Source: Hordeum vulgare subsp. vulgare (Eukaryota > Streptophyta > Magnoliopsida > Poales > Poaceae). Taken from it: DNA of 64,000 nt. Made by a program: the position numbers and the translations under genes. Under the pieces are notes generated by a model, which saw only the letters and a list, made by a program, of their open reading frames with translations, did no database searches and had not been told where the DNA came from. How positions within the stretch are numbered: the first letter of the stretch is position 1; every line of letters begins with the position of its first letter. This document shows positions 44,726 through 56,775 of the stretch, one piece after another. Where the stretch lies: NCBI RefSeq assembly GCF_904849725.1, contig NC_058521.1, positions 144,178,744 to 144,242,743 of the forward strand, given 5' to 3'.

Positions 44726-45465
44726 ACGGGAGCTCGGACTAAGCGGGGCAGCGACCGATCCGGGCCTGCCCGGGCCTGAATTGGGCTCGGCGGGCCGGCG
44801 GCTGGAGGTGGGTGGAGTGTCTGTGGAGAGTGGTGGCTAGGGTTAGGGTTTAGCATGGGATTCGAGGAGGAGAGGGAAACAGGGCTAGATCAGGCACATC
44901 GGGTTGTCTATTTATAGACAAGGGGCTAGGGTTTGCTATTTGGGGCGTTTTCGGACTCTCTGATCTCGATCGGAAGGCTCCGATTCCGCCCTAGGGTTAG
45001 GTGGTTGGGATGAGAGGGGAGAATGGTGCGGCCCGTGAGATGAGTTCTAAAACAACAAAACGTGCGACAATAAACCGATGGCGGTGCCGCTACGGTCGAC
45101 CATTCGGGTATCAAACGGACTCCGGTTGGGACGAAATTTGCCACGCGGCCTACCTACACTAAAATAAGACATCACGCCAAGTTTCAACCCAATTCAAGAA
45201 TATTTTCCGGACACTTTTAAAAACAATATTTTATCGAAGCCGCGGGAACGTGCGTGTGTGGTTGGTCTCGAAACGGTCAACGACGATAACGGGGAGAACC
45301 GACAACTAATAACTGATGCAAGTTTTGAAAACTGGCGGCAACGGAGTGCCGATGCAATGCAGATGATGCGAATGATGCCATGATGAATACGATAGACAAT
45401 CTAATCGCGCGACGGCGATGGAATAAGAGGGGAATGTTTTGGAGCATCGGTCTCGGGCTGTCACA
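44726..45465 (-). mobile_element. LARD 5' LTR, right segment (LTR start)
   Basis: Collinear with 10363-10875 and 21003-21194. About 330 bp of LTR (equivalent to 10032-10362) are missing at the left junction. The minus-strand promoter motif TATAAATA is at 44909-44916. The LTR starts near TGTGACAGCCC on the minus strand at 45465. The frame at 44518-44856 is not a gene. Confidence 0.82.
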
Positions 45466-46473
45466 CGCGGTGAGGTGGCTCGGCGCCGGGCTGCCGCTAG
45501 AGCAAAGGAAGACATCACATGGAGGGATATTACATGTTCTATACCGACTACTTCGCCGACGCTCCTCTTCATGTTGAGAAAGTATTTCGGCGCCGTTATC
45601 ATATGGGCCGGAAGCTCTTCCTCAAGATTGTGGATGCCATCCGGGAGTTCAACATATATTTCATTTGCAAGAAGGATTTTACTGGTACAGTTGGATTCTC
45701 TTCACTCTAGAAGTGCACCACACCTATGAGGATGCCTGCGTATAGAGCTCCCAGTGATATACATGAAGACTATGGATGCATGGCCGAGCCCACCACCATT
45801 GAGTGTTTGTACAAGTTCTACACGGCAGTGGTGGCAGTGTTTGGACCATCATATTTGCGATCACCCAATGCTGAAGACACTACTCGGATCCTAGCACACA
45901 ATGCATCAAGAGGATTTCCTGTGATGCTTGGAAGCATCGACTACATGCATTGGGCATGAAAAAACTATCCATTTGCTTGGCAGGGGATGTACAATGGCGC
46001 CAAAGGAGGTTGGAGTGTGGTACTTGAGGCAGTGAACACACATGACCTATGGATTTGGCACTCCTTCTTTGGTATGCCAAGAACTCACAATGACATCAAC
46101 ATACTATAGTGCTCGAATGTCTTTCCAAAGCTTGTTGAAGGTCATGCTCCTCCAATGAACTTCGAGGTCAATGGGCGCCACTACAACAAGGGATACTATC
46201 TAGCAGATGGTATCTATCTGAGATGGTCCACATTTATGAAGACTATCTCAAACCATGTACCAGCATGGAAGAAGTTACACTTTGCTAAGTGTCACGAGGC
46301 TTCGAGGAAGGATGTCGAGGGAGCATTTAGTGTGCTCCAATCTCAATTTGGTGTTGTCTGGTACACCGCTCTGACCTGGTCGAAATATCAGATGTGGGAG
46401 GTGATGAATTGTTGTCATCTTGCACAACATGATCATTGAGAGCGAGCAGGAAGAGCTAGTGTTTCTCATTGAA
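45466..46473 (+). pseudogene. PIF/Harbinger transposase remnant
   Basis: The DDE nuclease domain is readable in one frame from 45519 to 46439. The catalytic acids are all present: GSIDYMHW (Asp codon 45939-45941), RTHNDINIL (Asp codon 46092-46094) and KDVEGAF (Glu codon 46317-46319). In-frame stops lie at 45708-45710, 45957-45959 and 46107-46109. A frameshift is seen near 45520 and a 2-nt loss near 46412. The 5' part is cut by the LARD at 45465 and the 3' end by a CACTA-like terminus at 46474. The family moves by cut-and-paste with TTA/TAA target sites. No terminal inverted repeats are visible. Confidence 0.88.
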
Positions 46474-47959
46474 CACTAGTAGGAGAAAGCCTACTAGTAG
46501 CACTTGGTTTTACCCCTACCAGTAGCGTTGGTGGCAGCGCTACTGCTAACGCGCTACGACTAAGTATATAGAAGTAGCGCTTTTCCATGCAACGCTACTC
46601 GTAAGTACAGTTAATAGTAGCGCTTTGACAGCCAGCGCTACTACTAACTATCTGTAGTGCTGCTCTATAAAAAGCGTTGCTGATAACGAGCGCTGCTACT
46701 AAACCCCAACCAGTGCTACTGCTAAGGTTTCCTGATTTCACATTTGTTTCCTCCTCTACGTATTTGTGCATGCTCTATACAGTAGTTTCATCATATCATA
46801 GTAACCATACATTATTCTCATCATATCATACACATACAATAGTCTCGTCATACGATCATCATAATCAACATCATTATCCAACACAAATATCATCACATGT
46901 CGAAAATAGTGATACACAAGTTATGGCACACCCACAGGTTTCATCATCCCTATCTAAACCATGATGTATAAGAGAAGAGCGACCAACATGAGCAAGAACA
47001 TGACTGTGTAGTATTTCTTGAGGCACCAGTTTTGCTCCCTCTCTTGCCATAGCATCCACCTCGAGTAACTATTTTCTGCTTCGGCTCTGCCGTCGAACCC
47101 TCTGTGGCTAGCTCTCTGGTACCTGTCCACCTAGGCCTGAGCGTCTGGCCAGTGGTCGTACACTCCCACAGTCCTCGCAATGAATACAACGTATCAGTCC
47201 TTCGCCATCTTCGATCTATGTACCTGCATCGTAAGTTAATGAATTGAACGATAATGTGCAACATAATGTACTTGAGAAACACAAAGAGGCATAGTTAGCA
47301 AAATACAAGCAAGCTATAGTAAACATGAATAACAAAGTTCGTCATATACAAGCTAAATAAGTAGAGTGATGTATACGCTAGTTCATACAAAGCCCGTAGT
47401 ACTAATTATAAACACACATTGTCATCGTCAATCACTCCTCCATGTCGGCGCCTAATCTTAATAGTCAAGGATGAATGGCCCGAGCTGGTTGAAAGGATTT
47501 AGGTCCAGACGTTGAGTGCATAGCAGTTCTCGGACATTCTCCTTCCTCATTGGCCCATGGAAGAACATCCATGTTAGTTCGATGACCTACTTCATGATCA
47601 CTTGGGCAAGTTCACATTGTATGTGATAAAACTCATCTCGGATTTGATTATCCGACGTCCTTCCTATGCTTGTGGCCCAACTGACAATCTCGGCATCGCC
47701 GGAAGAAGCTGACATGCGAAGGCGTTATATATCCCGTCTATACTCGATCATGTGATGCATGAGCTAGAATCCATCAGCCTTACTACCGTTCAGTTGCTGG
47801 ATGTAGGAGAAGTCGGTCTTATGGCCGAAAGCTGGCGCTTGATTCCTATACTTTTACACCTCGATATATCCACAAGTAAGGTTGAAGGTTAAAATGGCAC
47901 TATCGAGAACACTCTTTATGTGCGTGTAATCCTTTTTCTTGATGTTCTTCGATGAGTCC
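46474..47959. mobile_element. CACTA-like transposon fragment
   Basis: It begins CACTAGTAGG within the Harbinger coding sequence. The end itself is a palindrome (CTAGTAGG / CCTACTAG, 46476-46497). About eight subterminal copies of an AGCGCTACT-type word in both orientations follow to about 46720, which is typical of CACTA ends. The middle (46740-46960) is an ATCATA-rich stretch. On the minus strand about 47940-47440 shows patchy coding-like segments (for example FFHGPMRKENVRELL) that may derive from a CACTA-associated ORF. No second terminus is seen; the copia LTR at 47960 cuts it. Superfamily assignment is moderate. Confidence 0.5.
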
Positions 47960-49769
47960 GGTTGGAAATATGCCTTAGAGGCAATAATAAATTGGTTATT
48001 ATTATATTTCCTTGTTCATGATAATCATTTATTATCCATGCTAGAAATGTATTGACTGGCAACTCAAATACATGTGTGGATACATAGATAACATACTATC
48101 CCTAGTGATCCTCTAGTTGACTAGCTCATTTATCAAAGATGGTCAAGGTTTCCTGGCCATAGACAATTGTTGCCACTTGATAACGGGATCACATTATTAG
48201 GAGAATGATGTGATGGAGAAGACCCAAAGTATGAACGTAGCATATGAGTATGTAAGTTTATTGCTACTGTTTTCTGCATGTCAATGTATCTGTTCCTATG
48301 ACCATGAGATCATGCAACTCTGGGACACCGTAGAAATACCTTGTGTGTATCAAACATCGCAACGTAACTGGGTGACTATAAAGGTGCTCTACAGGTATCT
48401 CTGAAGGTGTCTGTTGGGTTGGCGTGAATCGAGACTGGGATTTGTCACTCCGTATGACGGAGAGGTATCTCGGTGCACACTCGCTAATACAACTTCACAA
48501 TAAGCCTTTCCAGCAATGTGACTAAGGAGTTTGTTATGGGATCTTGTATTATAGAACAAGTAAAAAGACTTGCCGGTAACAAGATTGAACTAGGTATGGA
48601 GATACCAAAGATCAAATCTCGGGCAAGTAACATACTGATGGACAAAGGGAATAGCACACGAGATTAACCGAATCCTTGACATAGAGGTTCAACCGATGAA
48701 GATCTCTGTAGAATGTGTAAGAGACAATATGGGATTCAGGTCCCGCTATTGATCGGAGAGTGTCTCGGGTCATGTGTACATAGCTCTTGAACCCGTAGGG
48801 TCTCCACACTTAAGGTTCAGTGACGTTTCAGTATAGTTGAATTATTGATGTTGGTAACCGAAGGTTGTTCGGAGTCCCGGATGAGATCCCGGACGTCATG
48901 AGGGTTTCTGGAATGGTCCCGAGACGAAGATTGATATATAGGAAGTATCAATTTGGCTTCTGGAAGGTTTTCGGGCATTACCAAGTACCGGGAGTGACGA
49001 ATGGGTTCCAGAGTTCCACCGGGAGGGGCAGCCACCCTGTAGAGAACCAAAGAGGCCCAAGGGTGGCACACCACCTCTTAGTGGGCTGGTGGCTATCCCA
49101 AAGGAGGCCTATTTTGGCCAAGGGTGAAAAGGAAAGGAGGGTGGGCCAAAACCGAATTGGGGAAGGAGGACTCCTCCTTCGAAGTTGTATTGGAGGAGGA
49201 CTCCTCCTCCTCCTCTTAGTTCAGTCGAAGCCTAGGGCCTTTCCCTAGGGCGCCACCCCTCCCTTCCCTCCTATATATAGTCGAGGTGAGAGAGGCTTTT
49301 GGCACCTCAAGCCATGGCGCAGCCCTCTCTCCCTCCACCACTTCGTGACACGTTGTAGCTAGTACGGTACCGTATGGCGAAGCCCCGCCGGAGTAGCTCC
49401 ACCACCATCGCCTCCACGCCATCGTGCTGCCGAAGAATTAAACTACCTCTTCGTCTCTCTTGCTGGATCAAGAAGGCAGAGATTGTCATCGAGTTGCACG
49501 TGTGCTGAACGTGGAGGTGCCGTCCGTTCGGCACTAGATCAGGATGGATCGTGATGTGATCGCGGGACGATTCGTGATGAGATCACAGGACGGACTAAGA
49601 ATTGGATCGTGAATATGTTCGACTACATCAACTACGTTCTATATGCTTCCGCTTAGCGATCTACAAGGGTATGTAGATGCACTCTCCCCTCTCATAAATT
49701 ATCATCACCATGGATAGGTCTTGCGTGTGCGTAGGAAAAAAATTGTTTCCCATGCGACGTTCCCCAACA
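47960..49769 (+). repeat. 5' LTR of the third copia element
   Basis: An 1810-bp LTR ending TTCCCCAACA. The TATA motif is CTATATATAG at 49271-49280. A worn version of the 12-bp minisatellite is at about 49543-49600. Confidence 0.88.
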
Positions 49770-52700
49770 GTGGCATCATGAGCTAGGTTCATGCGTAGAT
49801 GATATCTCGAGTAGAACACAAAAGAGTTTGTTGGTGTTGATGTTCAATTTGCTGCCCTCCTTAGTCTTTTCTTGATTCAGCGATATTGTTGGATTGAAGC
49901 GGCCCGGACCAACATTACTCGTACGCTTACGAGAGACCGGTTTCATTGACTAACATGCAACTTGTTGCATAAAGATGACTGGCGGGTGTCCGTTTCTCCA
50001 ACTTCAGTTGAAATCGGATTTGACTGAGGCGGACCTTGGAGAAGGTTAAATAGCAATTTGCATATAACCATTATGGCTTTGCGTAAGTAAGATGCGATTA
50101 TACTAGATACCCATAGCAGCCACGTAAAATTTGCAACAACAAATTTGAGGACGTCTAACTTGTTTTTGCAGGGTATCCATGTGATGTGATATGTCCAAAG
50201 ACATGATATGATATATTGGATGCATGAGATAATCATGTTGTAATAGTTAAATATCGACTTGCACGTCTATGATACGGCAACCGGCAGGAGCCATAGGGTT
50301 GTATTTAATTATTTTGCGCTTGGTGATGCTTTGCTTTATTGCTAGTAGTAGCTTTACTAGTAACAACATAGTTAATGCGGCAACCTCGATGGCAGCACAA
50401 TGATGGAGATCATGGTGTGGCGCCGGTGAGGATTGAGATCATGCCGGTGCTTTGGTGATGGAGATCAAGAAGCACAAGTTCATGGCCATATCATGTCACT
50501 TATGATTTGGATGTGATGTTAATCCTTTTATGCACCTTATTTTGCTTAGGATGAGGTAACATTATCAGGTGATCCCTCACTAAAATTTCATGATAAAATT
50601 GTGTTCCCGCCGACTGTGCACCATTGCGATAGTTCATCGTTTCAAGACACCATGTGATGATAGGGTGTGATAGAATCTATGTTCACATACAACCGGTGCA
50701 AAACAGTTGCACATGCGGAACACTCGGGTTAAACTTGGCGAGCCTAGCATGTACAGACATGGCCTCAGAACACAAGAGACCGAAAGGTCGAGCATGAGTC
50801 ATATAGTGGATATGATCAACATGGAGATGTTCACCATTGAAGCTAAACTCAACTCACGTGATGATCATTCTTGAGTTAGTGAATTTGGATCATGTACCAC
50901 TCGAATAATGAGAGGGATGTCAATTTGAGTGAGAGTTCTTAAGTAATATGATTAATTGAACTCATTATAATGAACATAGTCAAAATGTGTTTGTAAATTA
51001 TGTTGTACCTTGCGCTGTAGCTCTACTGTTTTGATATGTTCCTAGAGAAAACTTAGTTGAAAGATGATAGTAGCAATTATGCGGACTGGGTCCATAAACT
51101 GAGGATTGTCCTCATTGCTGCGCAAAAGGCTTATGTCCTTAATGCACCGCTCGGTGTGCTGAACCCCGAGCGTCGTGTATGGATGTTCGGAAAACATGTG
51201 ACATACACGTTTTTCATGACTACGTGATAGTTCAGTGAGTAATGCTTAACGACTTAGAATTGAGGCGTCTAAGACGTTTTGAACGTCACGGAACATATGA
51301 GATGTTCCAACAGCTGAAATTGGGATTTCAGGCTCATGCCCACGTTAAGAGTATGAGACCTCTCACAAGATTCTTGGACCTATGAATTAAGGGGGAAAAT
51401 CTCAATCATTGAGAATCTGCTCAGATTGTGTGGGTACTAGAATTGCTTGAATCGAGTGGGAGTTAATCTTCCAGATAAGATAGTGATTGACATAGTTCTC
51501 CAAAGTCACTACCACCAAGCTACTGAGCTTAGTCATAAACTATAACATGTAAGGGATAGTGATGATGATCCCTGAGTTATTTGCTATGTTTGACACCACG
51601 AAAGTAGAAATTAAGTAGGAGCATCAATTGTTGATGGTTAGTGAAACTACTAGTTTCGAGAAGGGCAAGGGAAAGAAGGGAAACTTCATGAATGAAAAAC
51701 CAGTTGCCGCTCTAGTGAAGAAACCTAAGGTTGAACCCAAATCCGAGACTTATTGCTTCTAATATGAGGGGAAAGATCACTGAAGCAGCACTACCCTTGA
51801 TACTTGGGAGATGAGAAGATTGGCAAAGTCGTCGAAAGTATATTGGATATACATCATATTAATGTGTACCTTACTAGTACTCCTAGTAGCACTGGGGTAT
51901 TAGATACCCGTTCGGTTGCTAAGTGGTAGTAACTCGAAATAAAATCTACGGAATAAACGGAGACTAGCTAAAGGTGAGGTGACGATGTGTGTTGGAAGTG
52001 TTTCCAAGGTTGATGTGATCACCATCGCACACTCCCTCTACTTTCGAGATTAGTGTTGAACCTAAATATTGTTTGGTGTTTGCGTTGAGCATGAACATGA
52101 TTGGATTGTGTTTATTGCAATACAGTTATTCATTTAAAGAGAATAATGGTTATTCTGTTTACTTGAATAATACCTTCAATGGTCATGGACCTAATATGAA
52201 TGTTTTATTGAATGTTGATCGTAGTATTACACATGTTCATAATATTTGATGCCAAAAGATACAAAGTTGTAATGATAGTGCCACTTACTTGTGGCACTGC
52301 CGCTTGAGTCATATTGGTGTAAAATGCATGAAGAAGCTCCATACTGATGGATCTTTGGACTCACTTGTTTTTGGAATCGTTTGAGACATGCGAACCATGC
52401 CTATTGGTGTAAACCCATGAAGAAAATTGATGCAGATGGATCGTTTGGACTCACTTGAGACATGCAAATCATGCCACATGGGCAAGATGATTGAAGGCCT
52501 CATTTTCCAGTGAGATGGAAAAAGAAAGTAATTTATTGGAAGTACTACATTTTGATGTATGCAGTCCAATGAGTGCTGAGGAACACAGTAGATATCGTTA
52601 TGTTCTTACTTCACAGATGATTTGGATAGATGCTAGTATATTTACTTGATGAAACACAAGTCTGAATTATTGAAAGGTTCAAGTAATTTCAGGGTGAAGT

Positions 52701-54095
52701 TGAAGATCGTCATGATAAGAGGTTGAAATGTCTACGATATGATCGTAGAGATGAATATCTGAGTTGTGAGTTTCGGTACACATTTAAGACAACATGGAAA
52801 TTGTTTCACAACTAATGCCACCTGGAACACCACAGTGTGATGGTGTGTCCGAACATCATAGCCGCGCCCTATTGGATATGGTGCATACTATGATGTCTCT
52901 TATCAAATTACCACTATCGTTTTTGGGTTAGGTATTAGAGACAACTTCATTCACTTTAAATAGGGCATCACATAATTCCGTTGAGATGACATCGTATGAA
53001 CTAAGGTTTGGAGAAATCTAAGTTGTCGTTTCGTAAAAGTTTGTGGTTGCGACGCTTATGTGAAAAGTTTATGTCTGATAAGCTGGAATCCAAAGCGGAT
53101 GAATGCATCTTCATAGGATACCCAAAACAGTTGGGAATACCTCCTATCTCAGATCCAAAACCAGAGTGTTTGTTTGTAGAAACAGGTCCTTTCTCGAGAA
53201 AAGTTTCTCTCGAAAGAATTGAGTGGGAGAATGGTGGAAACTTGATGAGGTTGTTGAATCATCACTTCAACCAATGAGTAATAGGGCACAGGCAGATGTT
53301 CTTGTGGCGCCTACACTAGTTGAAGTGGAAAGCTGATGATGGTGATCATGAAGCTTCGGATCAAGTTACTACCAAACCTCGTAGGTTGACAAGGAAACGT
53401 ACCGCTCCAGAGGGTACGGTAATCCTGTCTTAGAGCTCATGTTGTTGGACAACAATGAACCTACGAGCTATGGAGAAGCGATGGTGGGCCCAGATACCGA
53501 CGAATGGCCGAAGGCCATGAAATCCGAGATAGGATCCATGTATGAAAACCACGTGTAGACTTTGGAAGAACTACTTGATGGTCGTAAAGGCTGTTAGGTA
53601 GAGATGGATTTTTAAAAGGAAGACACACAATGATGGTAAATGTCACCATTAATAAAGCTTGACTTTGTCGCAAAGATGTTTCTGACAAGTGAAAAGAGTT
53701 CACTATGACGAGACTTTCTTACTCATAGCGATGCTAAAAGTCTGTTGGAATTATGTTAGCAGTTTCTGCTTTATTTATGAAATCTTGCAAATAGGATGTC
53801 AAAACATTGTTTCCTCAAAGGTTTTGTCGATCCAAAAGGATGATTACAAGTATGCAAGCTCCAGCGATTCTTCTATGGACTGGAGCAAGCATCTCAGAGT
53901 TGGAATATACACTTTGATGAGATGATCAATGTTTTTTGGTTCATACAAGGTTTGTGAGGAACTTGTATTTCCAAGAAAGTGAGTGGGAGCACTATAGAAT
54001 TTATGATAAGTATATGTGGTTGACATATTGTTGATCGGAAATAATGTAGAATTTCTGGAAAACATAAAGGGTTGTTTGAAAGGAGTTTTTCAAAG
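47960..54095 (+). mobile_element. BARE/Angela-like copia element, 3'-truncated
   Basis: The 5' LTR is 47960-49769 (first base changed, reading GGTTGG). Primer site TGGCATCATGAGC is at 49771. Leader and decayed gag-pol continue to 54095, where the sequence stops inside the reverse transcriptase region. Recognisable pieces are gag (about 51050-51900), integrase (about 52270-52960) and RT (about 53690-54080). Everything downstream is lost in a deletion (see 54096-54143). It is closely related to, and in the same orientation as, the Angela-like element at 27177. Confidence 0.85.
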
Positions 54096-54143
54096 CATAT
54101 TGTTGATCGTAAATAATAAATTGGTTCTTATTATATTTCCTTG
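54096..54143 (+). other. Deletion scar with filler DNA and a 3' LTR scrap
   Basis: 54098-54120 repeats the word at 54034-54056 (CATATTGTTGATCG...AATAAT). It then runs into about 30 bp matching the beginning of the copia LTR (AATAATAAATTGG...TTTCCTTG), after which gypsy sequence starts. This looks like end joining with templated filler. Confidence 0.7.
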
Positions 54144-54321
54144 AAGTATTATTGTTTTTATGTCAATATTAGACTTTTGTTTTCAATTTATGGATCTGAA
54201 TATTCATGCCACAATAAAGAATATTACATGGATAAACATGTTAGGTAGCATTCCACATAAAAAATTATATTTTTATCATTTACCTACTCGAGGATGAGGA
54301 GGAATTAAGCTTGGGACTGCT

Positions 54322-55880
54322 TGATACGTCTCCAACGTATCTATAATTTTTGATTGTTACATGCTATTATATTATCTGTTTTGGATGTTTTATATGCATT
54401 AATATGCTATTTCATATTATTTTTGGGACTAACCTATTAATCTAGAGCCTAGTGCCACTTTCAATTTTTTCCTTGTTTTTAAGTATTGCAGATAAGGAAT
54501 ATTAAACGGAGTCCAAATGGAATAAAATCTTCAGAATGATTTTTCTTGGACCAGAAGAAAACCGCGAGACTTGGAGAGGGGGCACGAGACCTGCCGGGGG
54601 ACGACAAGCCTGCAAGGCGCACCCTAGGGGGGCGCCCCTACCTTGTGCCCCCCTGCAGGCCTCCTAACCCTAATCCTCCTCCTATAAATTCCCAAATATT
54701 CCACCAATACCAAGAGAAACAAAAAATACTTTTCCACCGCTAGGAGCCTTTGTTCCCGTGAGATCCAATCTGGGAGCCTTTTCCGGTAATCCGCCGAAGG
54801 GGGAATCGATCACGGAGGGCATCTACATAAACTCCATTGCCCCTCCGATGATGCATGAGTACTTCACCACAAACCTACATGTCCATAGCTAGTAGCTAGA
54901 TGTCTTCTTCTCACTATTTGTTCTTCAATACCATGTTCTTCATGATGTTCATGAGGATCTATCCGATGTAATACTCTTTTGCGGTGTGTTTGTCGAGATG
55001 TGATGAATTGTCAGGTTATGTTCAGATTATCAATGAATATTATTTGAATCTTATATGAATTCTTATATGCATGATTTCATATCTTAGCAAGTCTCTTCGA
55101 GTTATTAGTTTTGTTTGGCACACTAGATTGGTAATTCTTGCAATAGAAGAAGTGCTTAGTTTTGGGTTCAATCTTGCATTGTACTCACCCTGTGACAAAG
55201 TAGGGGTAGCGAGGCACGTATTGCATTGTTCCCACCAAGGATAAAAATATGGGGTTTTCATCATATTGCTTGAGTTTATCCCTCTACATCATGGCATCTT
55301 ACCTAACGCGTTACTCTGTTCTTCATGAACTTAATACTCTAGATGTAGGCACGAGTCGGTCGATGTGAGGAGTAATAGTAGCAGATGCAGAATCGTTTCG
55401 GTCTACTTGACACGGACGTGATGCCTATATGCATAATCATTGCCTTGGATATCTTCATAATTATTCTCTTTTCTATCAATTGCTCGACAGTAATTTGTTT
55501 ACCCAGCGTATTATTTTCTTTCATGAGAGATGCCTCTAGTGAAACCTATGGCCCCCGGGTCTATTTTCCATATTATACTTTGAGATATATAAACCAAAAA
55601 TACCAAAAATATATTGCTGGCATTTTTTTAACTTTTCGTTCTAGCAATATTTTATATCTATCTCTATGAGGTCTCATCCTTGCAAATAGCCGTGAAGGGA
55701 TTGATAACCCCTTTTTAGCGTTGGGTGCAAGTGTTTGATTGGTTGTGTAGGTGCGAAGATTGGGGCCTTGCTTGCTACCCCTACTGGATTGATACCTTGG
55801 TTCTCAATAAACTGAGGGAAATACTTATCTACTTAGCTGCATCATCCTTTCCTCTTCAAGGGAAAACCAATGCAATCTCA
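54322..55880 (+). repeat. LTR of the second gag-only element
   Basis: It starts TGATACGTCTCC with the tip palindrome GATACGT/ACGTATC. It has a GC-rich inverted repeat (weaker, about 54604-54648) and TATAAATT at 54683-54690. The right end is approximate, taken as the CA before AGAATTACC, about 20 bp before a primer-site remnant (55902-55919, about five mismatches from the tRNA-Asp complement). Confidence 0.7.
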
Positions 55881-56113
55881 AGAATTACCAAGAAGGATTT
55901 CTCACGCCAATGCTGGGGAGGATACATAACAAGATCAAGCCTACCAAGCACCCATCACAAACGCATCTCTTGCATTTACTTTATTTCCCATTTGCCTCTT
56001 GTTTTCCTTTACCCCACTTCTAAAATGATTTTCAGAAAATACCAAAAATATTTTCCTTTTTATTCGCCCTTCTTTCGTTTGCCTCTCTCCTTCTGGATCT
56101 CTTACTTGTTTCT

Positions 56114-56775
56114 ATGACTAGCATTACCACTTCCTCTTTGTCACCAGATTTTGAAGTTTTATACTTCAAACGAAAACAAAGGAAAAATATGAAGGATGCG
56201 TGGTATAGGCTAATGGAATATTATCGTATCTCCAACCTAAAAGGAGATGCAAAGGTTTTGCTCAGAATTTTTTACATTGGATTGGCTTTACATCATAGAG
56301 AACTCTTAGATTTCGCCTCAAAAGGGAATTTTCTTGAATTAAATACAAATGCTCCTTATGAATTTTGGAGGGGATTTTGGGAGTTCCTCCACAAGAAAGG
56401 GGGATTAATTTCTCAGAAGAGGGAGTTCAAATTCTCGACAAATTGAGTGACTTACATAAGCACTTAGTCGAGTTGGAACAATATCGTGAACCCCTTAAAC
56501 ATAACAATGGAAACCTCAACCGTTTAAATACTTTGATTACCCTTTGCAATAAGCATTTGGATATTTTGGACAATAAGATGGTTTCTTCCCCTACAAACAT
56601 GTGGAAGAGGAAAGAGCCCCCCTATTTGAGAAGGCCCTCACAAAAATTGTCAATACCAAAGATGACAATACCTAGATCTATTGCATTGTGCCTAGCTAGG
56701 GGCGTCAAACAATATCACTTGTTGGGAGGCAACCCAATTTTATTTTTACACTTTTGTTTTTCCTTCTGTTTTTGA
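56114..56775 (+). pseudogene. Gag-like protein remnant of the second gag-only element
   Basis: ATG at 56114 opens 110 codons containing KDAWYRLMEYYR and LLRIFYIGLALHHRELLD. A frameshift near 56396-56402 (A/G-rich run) moves the frame, which continues to 56775 with a Leu/Asn-rich helical segment and ends after LARGVKQ and LLGGNP-type words. The KDAWYR and FY.G words match the gag-like region of the element at 782-7724. The last part may be conserved RNA signal rather than protein. Confidence 0.6.

Larger units (their letters stand above)
1..45465 (-). mobile_element. LARD-type LTR retrotransposon, host of the whole nest
   Basis: This is a large retrotransposon derivative on the minus strand. 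Its 5' LTR (right) occupies 24540-27176 plus 44726-45465. Its internal domain is 21195-24539 (3.3 kb). Its 3' LTR (left) is seen as 387-709, 9313-10875 and 21003-21194. The boundaries are a primer-binding site for initiator tRNA-Met at 24525-24536, a purine tract on the minus strand at 21195-21206, and LTR ends starting TG(TG)ACAGCCC and ending GGTGTTACA on the minus strand. Once insertions are removed, the LTR would be about 3.7 kb. Long LTRs around a non-coding 3-kb centre match the LARD class (Sukkula is the barley type). Such elements must use proteins from an autonomous relative. The left end is outside the window, so the outer target duplication cannot be checked. Confidence 0.75.

Noticed and set aside
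46474..46720. Satellite DNA array
   Set aside because: The AGCGCTACT words are irregularly spaced and in both orientations, as in subterminal repeats of a DNA transposon.
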